From an uncultured Porphyromonas sp. (lineage in GTDB: Bacteria > Bacteroidota > Bacteroidia > Bacteroidales > Porphyromonadaceae): DNA of 20,725 nucleotides. A model generated the notes under the pieces. That model made no database searches and was not told where the DNA came from. It was given only the letters and a program-made list of their open reading frames with translations. The DNA lies in contig NZ_CAJPPN010000045.1 in the NCBI RefSeq assembly GCF_905372525.1, forward strand, positions 1 through 20,725. The letters are read 5' to 3'. Every line of letters begins with the position of its first letter. The first letter of the stretch is position 1. Position numbers and translations under genes: made by a program. Shown here one piece after another: positions 7,252 to 15,249 of the stretch.

Positions 7252-9516
7252 ATGATGAAGAGAAAATCCCTCCTTCCCCTAGTGGCTATCTCACTAGGTG
7301 CTCCTCTACCTAGCCTCGCGGCTACGGCCACCCACACAGAGCAGGATAGCCTACGCACACACTACCTAGAGGGTGTACAAGTGACTGCTACACGTGCATC
7401 GGCCAAGACCCCGATGACCTTCACCAACATCTCTAAGGCCAAGCTACAGAAGGTCTCTCTAGGCCTTGACCTCCCCTACCTCCTCATTCAGTCTCCCTCC
7501 GTCGTCTCTACCAGCGATGCTGGCATAGGGATCGGATACACCTACCTGCGTGTACGTGGGGTAGATGCTACGGGGATCAACGTGATGACCAATGGGGTGC
7601 CTCTCAACGACTCCGAGAGCCAAGGTGTCTTCTGGGCCAACATGCCTGGCTTCTCCTCCAGCGTAGAGGATGCCCAGCTCCAGCGTGGGGTCGGCACCTC
7701 CTCCAATGGTGCTGCGGCCTTCGGGGCTAGCCTCAACCTCCGCACGGACAACTTCCTCCTCGATCCACGTGCCTCGGTCTCCCTCCTCGGGGGGTCCTTC
7801 GGTACACTACGCCGTGAGGTCCATGCCTCCACAGGTCGTATCGGTGGACACTGGGCTGTAGAGGCTCGCCTAGGCAAGACCACGACCGACGGCTATGTCG
7901 ATCGTAGTGGCACCGAGGGTACTTCCTACTTCCTGCAGGGGGGCTACTTCGCAGACGAGACCATCGTGAAGCTCCTCGCCTTCGGGGGGAAGCAGCGCAC
8001 GGGTATTGCTTGGAATGGCATCACCAGCAAGGAGGAGACCAAGTACGGACGCACCTACAACTCCGCTGGACACATGAACCCCGGTAGCACCAAGGCCGAG
8101 GCTCGCTACCGCTACAATACCGACAACTATGAGCAGAACCACTATCAGGCTCAGCTCACACAGCGCCTCGCCTCTGCTCTCTATCTGAACCTCACCGCCC
8201 ACCACACTCAGGGCTATGGCTTCACCGATGAGTATCGTACGGGGCGCAAGCTCGTCAAGTTCGGGCTACCCAACTTCACCGACTCCTCGGGCAAGAAAGT
8301 CAAGAAGATCTCCCTACTACGTCGTAAGTACCTCGACAACGTCTTCTCGGGCGGTATCGCGACCCTCGACTACAAGGGCGAGCGACTCGAGTACACCATC
8401 GGTCTCTCGGGCAACCACTACCATGGCTACCACTATGGCGAGCGTACCCCGATCACCCCTATCCCCTACCAAGTAGAGCCTAACGACAGATACTACGATG
8501 GGGATGCGCACAAGACCGACCTCTCGGGCTTCGCTAAGGCGACCTATGAGCTCACCCGAGGGCTGAACCTCTTCGCAGACCTCCAGTATCGCTACATCGA
8601 CTACCGCATACAGGGTAGCTATGATGGCTACAATGAGGTACTCCAGAGCCTGCAGCAGATTGACCTGAAGAAGACCTTCAGCTTCCTCAACCCCAAGGCA
8701 GGGATCTTCTGGCAGATTGCTCCCCAGCATGCCCTCTATGGCTCAGTAGCCGTGGCTCATCGTGAGCCTTCGCGCAAGGCCTATACCGATGTCACCGCCA
8801 AGGACTACCCTCGTCCCGAGCGACTCACCGACTACGAGCTAGGCTATACCTTCCGCTCCGAACGCTTCTCTGTCGGGCTCAACCTCTACTACATGGACTA
8901 TCATGACCAGCTCGTAGCCAATGGTAAGCTCACCGACGTCGGCGAGCTCCTCAAGGAGAATGTCAAGCGTAGCTACCGCACAGGCATCGAGCTAAGTGCC
9001 TCATGGCTCATCATCCCCTCCCTCCGCTGGGATGCAGCCCTAGCACTCAGCCGTAGCCGTATCAAGGACTACACCTACTACGCTGCGATGATCGACAACG
9101 CTACGGACTTCAACTACCTAGCCCCCCTCTATAGCCAGACACTGCGTGAGACCCCTATCGCCTTCTCTCCTGCGCTCACGATGACCCATACGCTGAGCTA
9201 CACCTACCGAGGCTTCGAGGCTGCCTTCACCCATCAGTTTGTCAGCAAGCAGTACCTAGACAACCTCGGGCTAGAGGCTCACTCCCTACCCTCCTATCAG
9301 GTCTCCAGCCTACGTCTAGGCTACACCCTACCCGTTAGCTTCCTGCACCACTGGTCTCTGTACCTGCAGGTCAATAACCTACTGAATGCAAAGTACGCCA
9401 GCAACGGCTATGTCAATGACTACGCCAAGGCACAGACAGGCCCCGACTACAGCGAAGTGAAGCTCTACCCACAGGCTGGCATCCACTTCCTGATGGGGAC
9501 AACGATCTCACTCTAA
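7252..9516 (+). CDS. TonB-dependent outer-membrane receptor, thiamine-type
   Basis: This 754-residue protein imports a ligand across the outer membrane using TonB energy. It has a signal peptide (MMKRKSLLPLV to about residue 24, ending SLAATA) and then a short TonB-box-like stretch YLEGVQVTATRA. The plug domain includes YLRVRGVDATGINVMTNGVPLNDSES-type signatures and QRGVGTSSNGAAAFG. A 22-strand-type barrel rich in aromatic and alternating residues ends in an NNLLNAKYASNGY region. The carboxypeptidase-like N-terminal domain of SusC proteins is absent. The frame is open upstream to a TTG at 7030, but that stretch is promoter and riboswitch; ATG 7252 (or 7255) gives a proper signal peptide. Thiamine as substrate is inferred from the TPP riboswitch and the PnuT and kinase genes that follow. 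Confidence 0.93.
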   Translation: MMKRKSLLPLVAISLGAPLPSLAATATHTEQDSLRTHYLEGVQVTATRASAKTPMTFTNISKAKLQKVSLGLDLPYLLIQSPSVVSTSDAGIGIGYTYLRVRGVDATGINVMTNGVPLNDSESQGVFWANMPGFSSSVEDAQLQRGVGTSSNGAAAFGASLNLRTDNFLLDPRASVSLLGGSFGTLRREVHASTGRIGGHWAVEARLGKTTTDGYVDRSGTEGTSYFLQGGYFADETIVKLLAFGGKQRTGIAWNGITSKEETKYGRTYNSAGHMNPGSTKAEARYRYNTDNYEQNHYQAQLTQRLASALYLNLTAHHTQGYGFTDEYRTGRKLVKFGLPNFTDSSGKKVKKISLLRRKYLDNVFSGGIATLDYKGERLEYTIGLSGNHYHGYHYGERTPITPIPYQVEPNDRYYDGDAHKTDLSGFAKATYELTRGLNLFADLQYRYIDYRIQGSYDGYNEVLQSLQQIDLKKTFSFLNPKAGIFWQIAPQHALYGSVAVAHREPSRKAYTDVTAKDYPRPERLTDYELGYTFRSERFSVGLNLYYMDYHDQLVANGKLTDVGELLKENVKRSYRTGIELSASWLIIPSLRWDAALALSRSRIKDYTYYAAMIDNATDFNYLAPLYSQTLRETPIAFSPALTMTHTLSYTYRGFEAAFTHQFVSKQYLDNLGLEAHSLPSYQVSSLRLGYTLPVSFLHHWSLYLQVNNLLNAKYASNGYVNDYAKAQTGPDYSEVKLYPQAGIHFLMGTTISL

Positions 9517-9539
9517 CAGATTTCCTCTATCTTTACACT

Positions 9540-10148
9540 ATGGAATTCCTGCTCTCCTACCTAGCCGCTCATCGCCTAGAGGTCATCACAGTCTTCGTCT
9601 CCCTACTCTGGCTCTACCTCGAGTACCGGGCGAGTATCTGGCTCTGGCCCGTGGGCATTATCCTCCCCCTGCTCTGGATACCGATCGCTTGGCGAGCTCA
9701 TCTCTACGGGATGCTAGCCATCAACATCTACTATCTCATCACGAGTATATGGGGATGGATCGCTTGGCTACGCCGTGGGCGCAAGGAGGGAGAGCAGGAA
9801 GCTCCTATCACCGACATACCCCGTCGAACACTGGGCTATACACTTCTCGGTATGCCCGTAGCCTACGGAGCCCTGATCTGGCTCTCGGGCTATCTACCTG
9901 AGTGGAGAATCCCCTGGGCCGATGCCCTACTCACCCTATCCTCCATCGTGGGGATGGTCTGGATGGCACGTGGATGGCGCCAGCACTGGATCTGCTGGAT
10001 CATCGCCAACGCTGCGGGGGTCATCTCGCTCCTCAATGCCGAGGACTACCTCTCGACCTTCGTCTATGTCGTGAACTTTGTCACCGCCTTCTTTGGCTAC
10101 CACAAGTGGTCTCGACTCATGAAGAGACAAGCCAAGACGGAACAATAA
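9540..10148 (+). CDS. pnuT: PnuT-type thiamine permease (PnuC family)
   Basis: The 202-residue product is a PnuC-family facilitator with about seven hydrophobic segments and the tryptophan-rich family pattern, for example LWPVGIILPLLWIPIAW and YYLITSIWGWIAWLRRG. A second repeat-like half follows, ending YVVNFVTAFFGYHKWSRLMK. PnuC proteins pass vitamin precursors by facilitated diffusion and depend on phosphorylation inside the cell for trapping. Here the TPP riboswitch upstream and thiamine pyrophosphokinase 16 bases downstream point to thiamine instead of nicotinamide riboside, hence PnuT. The gene begins 23 bases after the receptor stop. Confidence 0.9.
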   Translation: MEFLLSYLAAHRLEVITVFVSLLWLYLEYRASIWLWPVGIILPLLWIPIAWRAHLYGMLAINIYYLITSIWGWIAWLRRGRKEGEQEAPITDIPRRTLGYTLLGMPVAYGALIWLSGYLPEWRIPWADALLTLSSIVGMVWMARGWRQHWICWIIANAAGVISLLNAEDYLSTFVYVVNFVTAFFGYHKWSRLMKRQAKTEQ

Positions 10149-10164
10149 GGATAGAGAAAAACGC

Positions 10165-10836
10165 ATGAAACACTACCCACTGTACACCAAAGAGACTCTC
10201 CCCCGAGACCTCGTCCTAGCCAATGGCGCCTTTCCCACAGCCCCTACGCCACTTGCCCTGCTCGACCGCTGGAGCCTAGGCCAAGAGGGCTACACCCTGA
10301 CCTGCTGTGATGGAGCGGTGAATAAGCTTCGCCGCTATACCAGTCTCCTACCCGATGCTGTCGTCGGTGACCTAGACTCCGTGTCCCCTGCCCTCAGAGC
10401 TCTCCTCGGGGATCGTGTACACCGCTTCCCCGATCAGGAGACCAACGACCTGACGAAGACCATGCACTTCCTACATAACACCCGAGGGGCACGTGCCATC
10501 ACCCTCCTCGGAGCAAGCGGAGGACGTGAGGATCACCTCTTGGCCAACCTCGCCCTCCTACCCACCTATGCCACACTCACCGAGGAGCTCATCATGCTCA
10601 CTGACGAAGGCTACTTCATCCTCCTCTCGGAGCCCTCTGAGGTCGAGGTAACGATAGGCCAGCAGGTCTCTATCTTCAACTTCTCTCAGACTCCCATCTC
10701 CCTCTCTGGTGTACGCTGGCCACTACGAGGAGACGTCCTCCCCCAGCTCTGGTGTGGCTCTATGAACTGTGCCGAGGAGGAGACCATCCGAGTGGAGACC
10801 CACTCCCCCATCCTCATCTACCTAGCCAATGTGTGA
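10165..10836 (+). CDS. thiN: Thiamine pyrophosphokinase
   Basis: This enzyme transfers pyrophosphate from ATP to thiamine, giving TPP and trapping the imported vitamin. The 223-residue length is typical. Family motifs are visible: CDGAVNKL, PDAVVGDLDS (the acidic catalytic loop), DQETNDLTK and LGASGGREDH, followed by a C-terminal beta-rich thiamine-binding domain that includes YFILLSEPSEVEV and GQQVSIFNFSQTPISLSGVRWPL. It is the third gene of the riboswitch-led operon. Its stop codon overlaps the next gene's start by 8 bases, which suggests translational coupling. Confidence 0.95.
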   Translation: MKHYPLYTKETLPRDLVLANGAFPTAPTPLALLDRWSLGQEGYTLTCCDGAVNKLRRYTSLLPDAVVGDLDSVSPALRALLGDRVHRFPDQETNDLTKTMHFLHNTRGARAITLLGASGGREDHLLANLALLPTYATLTEELIMLTDEGYFILLSEPSEVEVTIGQQVSIFNFSQTPISLSGVRWPLRGDVLPQLWCGSMNCAEEETIRVETHSPILIYLANV

Positions 10837-11596
10837 CGCTCAGGCTAGGCGACTCGTCCTAGATGCCCTCCAGCTACTCAACCCTCGGGGAAAGGTACAG
10901 CCTAGCTCTGCACAGATCGCCACAGCCCTTGGATGCCAAGCCGAGGAGCTAGACCAAGCCTTCGTAAGAGCACTAGGCCAACCAGCCTCCCAGCTCCTGC
11001 CTCTACTCACCCCCGAGCACCTCGCCTCACTCATCGCTCCCCTCAGCTCTCGCCCTAGGCTAGAGCTTATCCATTCGGAGCGAAGCGAAGCAGAGGAGCT
11101 CATCCTCCTATACGACTACTACGACAGCCCGTACGGCGAGCTCCTACTCGTCTGCAGTGAGCGGGGGCTGTGTATGAGCCCCTTCACCTACGGCGATCCA
11201 GCAGGGACGCTGGAGCGTGTACGCAGGGAACTACGTCCACTGGAGCTATGTCGGGCACACCACCCTTGGCACGAAGGAGCGCTACGCTCCCTATACAGCA
11301 CCGACCCTTACCCCGAGCTACCGCCCCTACATCTGCTGGGGACACCCTTCCAGCGCAGTGTATGGGAGTCGCTTACCCTCATCCCACGGGGGAGCTGTGT
11401 GCACTATCATACGCTGGCGGACTATATCGACCGACCCAAGGCTACACGAGCCGTAGGGACGGCTGTCGGGGATAATCCCCTTGCTCCCTTCGTTCCCTGC
11501 CACCGAGTGCTTCCCACGAGCAACACCCTAGGGGGCTACTATTGGGGTCATGCGCTGAAGGCGCTCCTCCTACTCTCGGAGCTTCGCCCAGCGTAG
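10829..11596 (+). CDS. Ada/Ogt-type methylated-DNA--protein-cysteine methyltransferase
   Basis: The C-terminal half (about residues 85-255) is an O6-alkylguanine-DNA alkyltransferase: GTPFQRSVWESL, then TRAVGTAVGDNP and the active-site motif PCHRV with acceptor cysteine C224. It removes alkyl groups from guanine in a suicidal reaction. The N-terminal ~80 residues contain QIATALGCQAEELDQAFVRALGQPASQLL, which resembles the second helix-turn-helix of AraC-type regulators. The protein is therefore like Ada without the zinc-binding phosphotriester domain. The ATG at 10829 overlaps the thiamine pyrophosphokinase stop; the next in-frame ATG is far inside the domain, so this start is firm. Whether the degenerate HTH still binds DNA is unknown. 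Confidence 0.9.
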   Translation: MCDAQARRLVLDALQLLNPRGKVQPSSAQIATALGCQAEELDQAFVRALGQPASQLLPLLTPEHLASLIAPLSSRPRLELIHSERSEAEELILLYDYYDSPYGELLLVCSERGLCMSPFTYGDPAGTLERVRRELRPLELCRAHHPWHEGALRSLYSTDPYPELPPLHLLGTPFQRSVWESLTLIPRGSCVHYHTLADYIDRPKATRAVGTAVGDNPLAPFVPCHRVLPTSNTLGGYYWGHALKALLLLSELRPA

Positions 11597-11695
11597 CCCA
11601 AGCCTCTGTCGCCCCAGCCACTACCTTACCAATCCCCCCAAGGGATCAATGTCCCTCCATCTCCCATCTCTGCGTTTACGAAGGCCTAAATTCAC

Positions 11696-11703
11696 TACCT
11701 TTG
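11696..11703 (+). promoter_or_regulatory. Putative promoter of the KAP NTPase gene, -7 element TACCTTTG
   Basis: TACCTTTG is an exact TAnnTTTG match, identical to the thiamine operon's -7 box, and lies 35 bases before the ATG at 11738. A TTTA at 11675-11678 could serve as the -33 element, although the 17-base gap is short. It indicates that the NTPase gene is transcribed on its own. Confidence 0.55.
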
Positions 11704-11737
11704 GTCGAAGTCTATGTATAATAATTAAATCAGAAGT

Positions 11738-14281
11738 ATGAGACTCTTAGGCGAAGGAAATCGAACCTTTGGACTATTATGCTTTGTATTCTTTGTCGGA
11801 TACATCCTAGCTATTTGGATTGGAGTAGCCCCAGAGTGGTACTTGTGGTATACGAAGCCCGGGAATTGCCAATGGATGAAGCAGCTATATCTATTCTTAG
11901 ACGGCCGTTCTTGGGTAAATATTCCCATTTGCCTAATTGGCCTCATTTGTTGGATACTTTATAGCACTCAATGGACTAGGATAGGTAAAGACATTAGATG
12001 GTTTACTATTGCTGTTGCTGCTCTTATTTTCCTTGTTTATTGGGAAGGAGGATCAGTAGCATATGCAGAGATTATTGCTGGCTTTACCTACCGAGGATTT
12101 ATTACTTTCCTACTATTAATCCTCCTCATACTATCATCCATCCAAATAGTCAGACGTCATTTTAAGAAGGAAGCACCTACCGAGAAAGATACATCAAAGG
12201 GCTTTTCGAATGATGATTTTGATGATAGCCAGATCTCCGATAACTTGAAGAAATATGCATCCCATATTCTCGATAAATTAATAGCAACCAACACCCAAAA
12301 GCATTCGTATGCTCTAGGAGTAACTGGGAGCTGGGGGAGTGGTAAGACGACATTTCTAGAGGTATTAAAATCACACGTGAAAGGCAGGGCAGAAATAGTA
12401 ATCTTCAATCCTTGGATGTGCCGTACTCCAGAGCAAGTGACTCTAGATTTCTTTGCATCACTCAGACATCAATTGTCCCCTAACTATAGAATATCCAAAT
12501 TAATCAAGAATTATGCTAGAGCATTGAATGGCATTTCACTTACACCTTTTCTAGGGCTTAGCCTCAATATCCATGCCGTACAAGGAGATAGTCTGTACGT
12601 CAAGAAGAAAAAGCTTTCTGATCAACTCGCCGAACTCCTCAAGCCTGTGATTGTCTTTATCGATGACCTAGATCGTCTGGAGAGGGAAGAGGTATTCGAA
12701 GTGCTGAGGTTGATAAGAAACACTGCAGATCTGAGTAATCTGATATATGTCGTAGCATACGATAAAGCGTATGTTAGACAAGTCCTAGAGCAGAAAAACA
12801 TAGGAAATGCTTTGGCTTATTTGGAGAAGATCTTTCCTGTTGAGGTTTGCCTGCCTATGGTCGAGAAAGATCTTATCTGGGACGTCCTCCATTCAGACAT
12901 CGATGCTCAAACTGATTTGAAAGAGTTTGCATCCCTACTATTTGAACACATTAATAATGATAAGGATAGAGAGCTAATCCTTAGAATCTTGAATACTTAT
13001 CGCCGTGCTAAAAGATTTGCTAGAATCTATATGCTCAACACGACCTACATAAAAAAAGAACTTAATCTAGAGATTAAGCGAGTAGATCTGTTTTGGTTAA
13101 TTCTTCTACAAGTATATGATCCCAAGGTTTACGAGGTTTTAGTTCATGACCCTTTTAAGCTGCTCTATATAGAAGATAGGCGATGGATCCTTAGAGAGGG
13201 CATCATAGGTGAAGCCGTGGATACCCAAAGAGATAAGTATACAGGTGAAAAATTCTGGGAGCTAGAAACACCCCAAATCCTCACCCGAGTTTTCGGTAAG
13301 AATATTAAGACGCTACGGCAGAGTGTATGCTTCATTGAGAATTATGACAAATACTTTGCTTTGAATATTCCTAAAGGTAAACTGTCAATTAACGAGCTGA
13401 ATAATTTACTTAAGGGAAATGATAGCCCTGAAAGCATCGTAAGAGAATGGATTAAAACTAAGAATATATCATCTATTTGTTTCCATTTAAAAGGTGTACC
13501 CACCAAGACGCTCCATGGAGAAGAACTGAAAAGGTATCTATCTGCAATCTTAGAGTTGGGAGTAAGTGCAAACGAGTCGATGCCTCAGAGTGTGAGGTCG
13601 GAACTTGCCTCCCAAGTGTATAAATCTCCCCGAGCAGAACCTCGATCAATAGCCTTAGACTGGCTAAATAGAGAAGTTGTCTCGAGTGATAGTAGCAGAC
13701 TAATAGAATTAACGCTAATGCTGAATCGTTTATATACGGCTTCGTGGTTTAACGAGGAAGATTGGAAGATTGAGTATTCGAACCCTTTAATTATCAGCAA
13801 TGAAGATATCCAAGCTCTTTTAGTGAAAGCAATGGAAGAGTTTTTGGAAAAGCATCCTGATTCAACCACACTTGACATCTTAGACGAAAAGGGTGACCTA
13901 GGAAGATTGTTTGAAAATTGCTGTGTACTAACTGATTCTGGATCTCACGATGAGCATTGCAAATGTACTCAATTCGCATTTAATTCTGTAATTGAACATT
14001 GTAGTAACCAAGATTCTAAGCCCCCTCTCTCTAAATACAAAGATGCTTGTGAGAGGATGTTTAGAGAGGCTGAACCTGATAACTTCACAGATCCCGAAGA
14101 GGAAGATGAATACTATCGACACAGTGAAGAGCGCTATGATTGGGCGTATCACTCGTATTTTGGAAGCGATTATGGTCTTATCACCAGATTTGAGTCAGAA
14201 TGTTTTTCTCAGGATGAGCAAGATGTTGGCTCCTCCCTCCCTGGCTCAGAGACCACTCATGCTCAGGAGGGACAAGACTGA
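11738..14281 (+). CDS. Membrane-anchored KAP-family P-loop NTPase
   Basis: The 847-residue protein starts with four predicted membrane helices (about 11-31, 61-78, 88-104, 117-138), followed by a large cytoplasmic region. The KAP signature is clear: Walker A GSWGSGKT (197-204), the NPW motif at 224-226, Walker B VIVFIDDLDR (304-313), VVAYD (338-342) and the YLEKIFP segment (from 361). KAP ATPases include PifA, the F-plasmid phage T7 exclusion protein, and many membrane-linked proteins of unknown role. The C-terminal half is not recognised. It has a Cys/His cluster (C728, C729, H737, H740, C741, C743) and a very acidic tail. GC is about 37-47% in sampled lines versus about 58-67% in neighbours, and AGA arginine codons are frequent, indicating horizontal acquisition. 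A defence role is inference. Confidence 0.9.
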   Translation: MRLLGEGNRTFGLLCFVFFVGYILAIWIGVAPEWYLWYTKPGNCQWMKQLYLFLDGRSWVNIPICLIGLICWILYSTQWTRIGKDIRWFTIAVAALIFLVYWEGGSVAYAEIIAGFTYRGFITFLLLILLILSSIQIVRRHFKKEAPTEKDTSKGFSNDDFDDSQISDNLKKYASHILDKLIATNTQKHSYALGVTGSWGSGKTTFLEVLKSHVKGRAEIVIFNPWMCRTPEQVTLDFFASLRHQLSPNYRISKLIKNYARALNGISLTPFLGLSLNIHAVQGDSLYVKKKKLSDQLAELLKPVIVFIDDLDRLEREEVFEVLRLIRNTADLSNLIYVVAYDKAYVRQVLEQKNIGNALAYLEKIFPVEVCLPMVEKDLIWDVLHSDIDAQTDLKEFASLLFEHINNDKDRELILRILNTYRRAKRFARIYMLNTTYIKKELNLEIKRVDLFWLILLQVYDPKVYEVLVHDPFKLLYIEDRRWILREGIIGEAVDTQRDKYTGEKFWELETPQILTRVFGKNIKTLRQSVCFIENYDKYFALNIPKGKLSINELNNLLKGNDSPESIVREWIKTKNISSICFHLKGVPTKTLHGEELKRYLSAILELGVSANESMPQSVRSELASQVYKSPRAEPRSIALDWLNREVVSSDSSRLIELTLMLNRLYTASWFNEEDWKIEYSNPLIISNEDIQALLVKAMEEFLEKHPDSTTLDILDEKGDLGRLFENCCVLTDSGSHDEHCKCTQFAFNSVIEHCSNQDSKPPLSKYKDACERMFREAEPDNFTDPEEEDEYYRHSEERYDWAYHSYFGSDYGLITRFESECFSQDEQDVGSSLPGSETTHAQEGQD

Positions 14282-14553
14282 ATCCTATTGGGCTTCCGAC
14301 ACTAGCCCTCTTGCCAAAAGGGCTATATGGGGTCAAGCTAAGCTAAAAGCATCCATACTCGATCTATCACCTTACCTCAGCTTGGCTTAGCCTTGGGGCA
14401 CTAGCTCCCTATCCCCCAGAGCCCCAAAATAGATCAAAGGACGTACCGGCTATCCCTCTACGCCTAGTCCACACAAGCAGAAAATCGCCGTTTCCCTCCC
14501 TAGCTAACCCACTCTGTATCAAACACCCCGAGAGGGGCAAAACGGTCTTACCG
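14282..14553. other. Gene-free stretch downstream of the KAP NTPase
   Basis: No supported coding region is found between the NTPase and the long hairpin. A small stem (14304-14324) and a weak pairing of 14334-14343 with 14386-14395, with one bulge, are the only structures noticed. Base composition returns toward that of the host chromosome across this stretch, so the right edge of the acquired segment probably lies near 14280. Confidence 0.6.
14304..14324 (+). terminator. Candidate terminator of the KAP NTPase gene
   Basis: AGCCCTCTT and AAAAGGGCT form a 9-position stem with one mismatch around a GCC loop, 22 bases after the NTPase stop. There is no T-run behind it, so as an intrinsic terminator it is only moderately convincing. 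Confidence 0.35.
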
Positions 14554-14565
14554 AGAGCGCTGGTG

Positions 14566-14628
14566 CGCTCCTATAAAGAACGTCCTCGTCACCTATGTAA
14601 GGTGACGAGGACGTTCTTTATAGGAGCG
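14566..14628 (-). terminator. Perfect 29-bp inverted repeat, probable terminator
   Basis: Bases 14566-14594 are the exact reverse complement of 14600-14628, with the five-base loop ATGTA between them. The structure lies 25 bases beyond the stop of the minus-strand acetyltransferase gene and between two converging genes, so it probably ends transcription from the minus side, and perhaps from both. No long T-run follows on either strand. The outer stem reads TATAAAGAACG on one side and CGTTCTTTATA on the other. A 6-bp hairpin (14555-14560 with 14565-14570) overlaps its left arm and cannot form at the same time. Confidence 0.7.
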
Positions 14629-14636
14629 TAGGAGCG
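14621..14636. repeat. Tandem pair of TAGGAGCG
   Basis: The octamer TAGGAGCG occurs twice in direct tandem (14621-14628 and 14629-14636). The first copy is the outer end of the right arm of the 29-bp inverted repeat, so the second copy offers an alternative partner for the left arm. Confidence 0.6.
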
Positions 14637-14653
14637 ATATAAGTAAGAGCGCA

Positions 14654-15163
14654 CTAGCCCTCTCGGGAGAGGCGCTGATAGGCGATGCGTGGATAGCCAT
14701 CCCCCGCTATGATCGTGCCACAGACGACAAAGCCAAGACGAGTCAAGAGCGACTGCATCACCTGATTGTCCGCATGCGTATCGACTCGGATATTGGGGAT
14801 CTGCTCGAAGCACCAGCCAAAGACCAAGCGTGCTATGCCCCTCACTTCGCCACTAGAGGCCAAGCGGTGGATCGTCCCATAGGGTTCGTCGCTGAGCCAA
14901 GCCCCCGTGATCTCCCGATAGGTGGGATCCTCACCTAGAGCGAAGCTGAACGAGCCCACGACACGTCCCTCTTTCGTCTCACACACGTAGCCCCTACCGA
15001 GTGCGATGTCCTCACGTAGGACAGCCTCGGTAGGATAACCATCCCGCCACTGCGTAGGGTTGCCCGTCTCGGCCATGAACGCTCGGGCACGTGCTGTGAC
15101 CTCCAGCAGGCGAGGGAGATCGGTGAGCGTGCTCCTTCGGATCGTCAGTTTGCTTGTCGCCAT
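14654..15163 (-). CDS. GNAT-family N-acetyltransferase
   Basis: The 169-residue protein has the GNAT fold pattern. It begins with the strand LTIRRSTLTDLPRLLEV, then the helix segment ARAFMAETGNPTQWRDGYPT, the core strands GRGYVCETKEGRVVGSFSF and the helix RGIARLVFGWCFEQ. The final motif, DTHADNQVMQSLLTRLGFVVCGTI, carries the asparagine and LGF elements that contact acetyl-CoA and the substrate side. Such enzymes acetylate small molecules or protein amines; the substrate cannot be told. The stand-alone architecture and the sequence NPTQWRDGYP resemble a Bacteroidetes GNAT subgroup often found among housekeeping genes. It lies 86 bases downstream of rsmA on the same strand and may share its transcript. 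Confidence 0.85.
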   Translation of the reverse strand: MATSKLTIRRSTLTDLPRLLEVTARARAFMAETGNPTQWRDGYPTEAVLREDIALGRGYVCETKEGRVVGSFSFALGEDPTYREITGAWLSDEPYGTIHRLASSGEVRGIARLVFGWCFEQIPNIRVDTHADNQVMQSLLTRLGFVVCGTIIAGDGYPRIAYQRLSREG

Positions 15164-15249
15164 AGGGGAAAACTGAGGGAGGTAGAGGGAGAAGGCTTAC
15201 TTAGAGTAGCTGGTGAGCCTATGCTTTGGAAGGAAAGAAGGGGTACGCA

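Noticed and set aside
13992..14390. Plus-strand frame of 132 codons overlapping the end of the KAP gene
   Set aside because: It is an out-of-frame overlap with no recognisable domain, no promoter and continuous strong coding signal in the KAP frame.
14334..14395. Inverted repeat CAAGCTAAGC / GCTTAGCCTTG as a regulatory element
   Set aside because: The arms are about 10 bp with a bulge and a loop of about 40 bases, which is too weak to stand alone.
11597..14653. Insertion sequence or integrase-type island around the KAP gene
   Set aside because: No transposase, integrase, tRNA attachment site or flanking direct repeat is visible. Acquisition is suggested only by composition.
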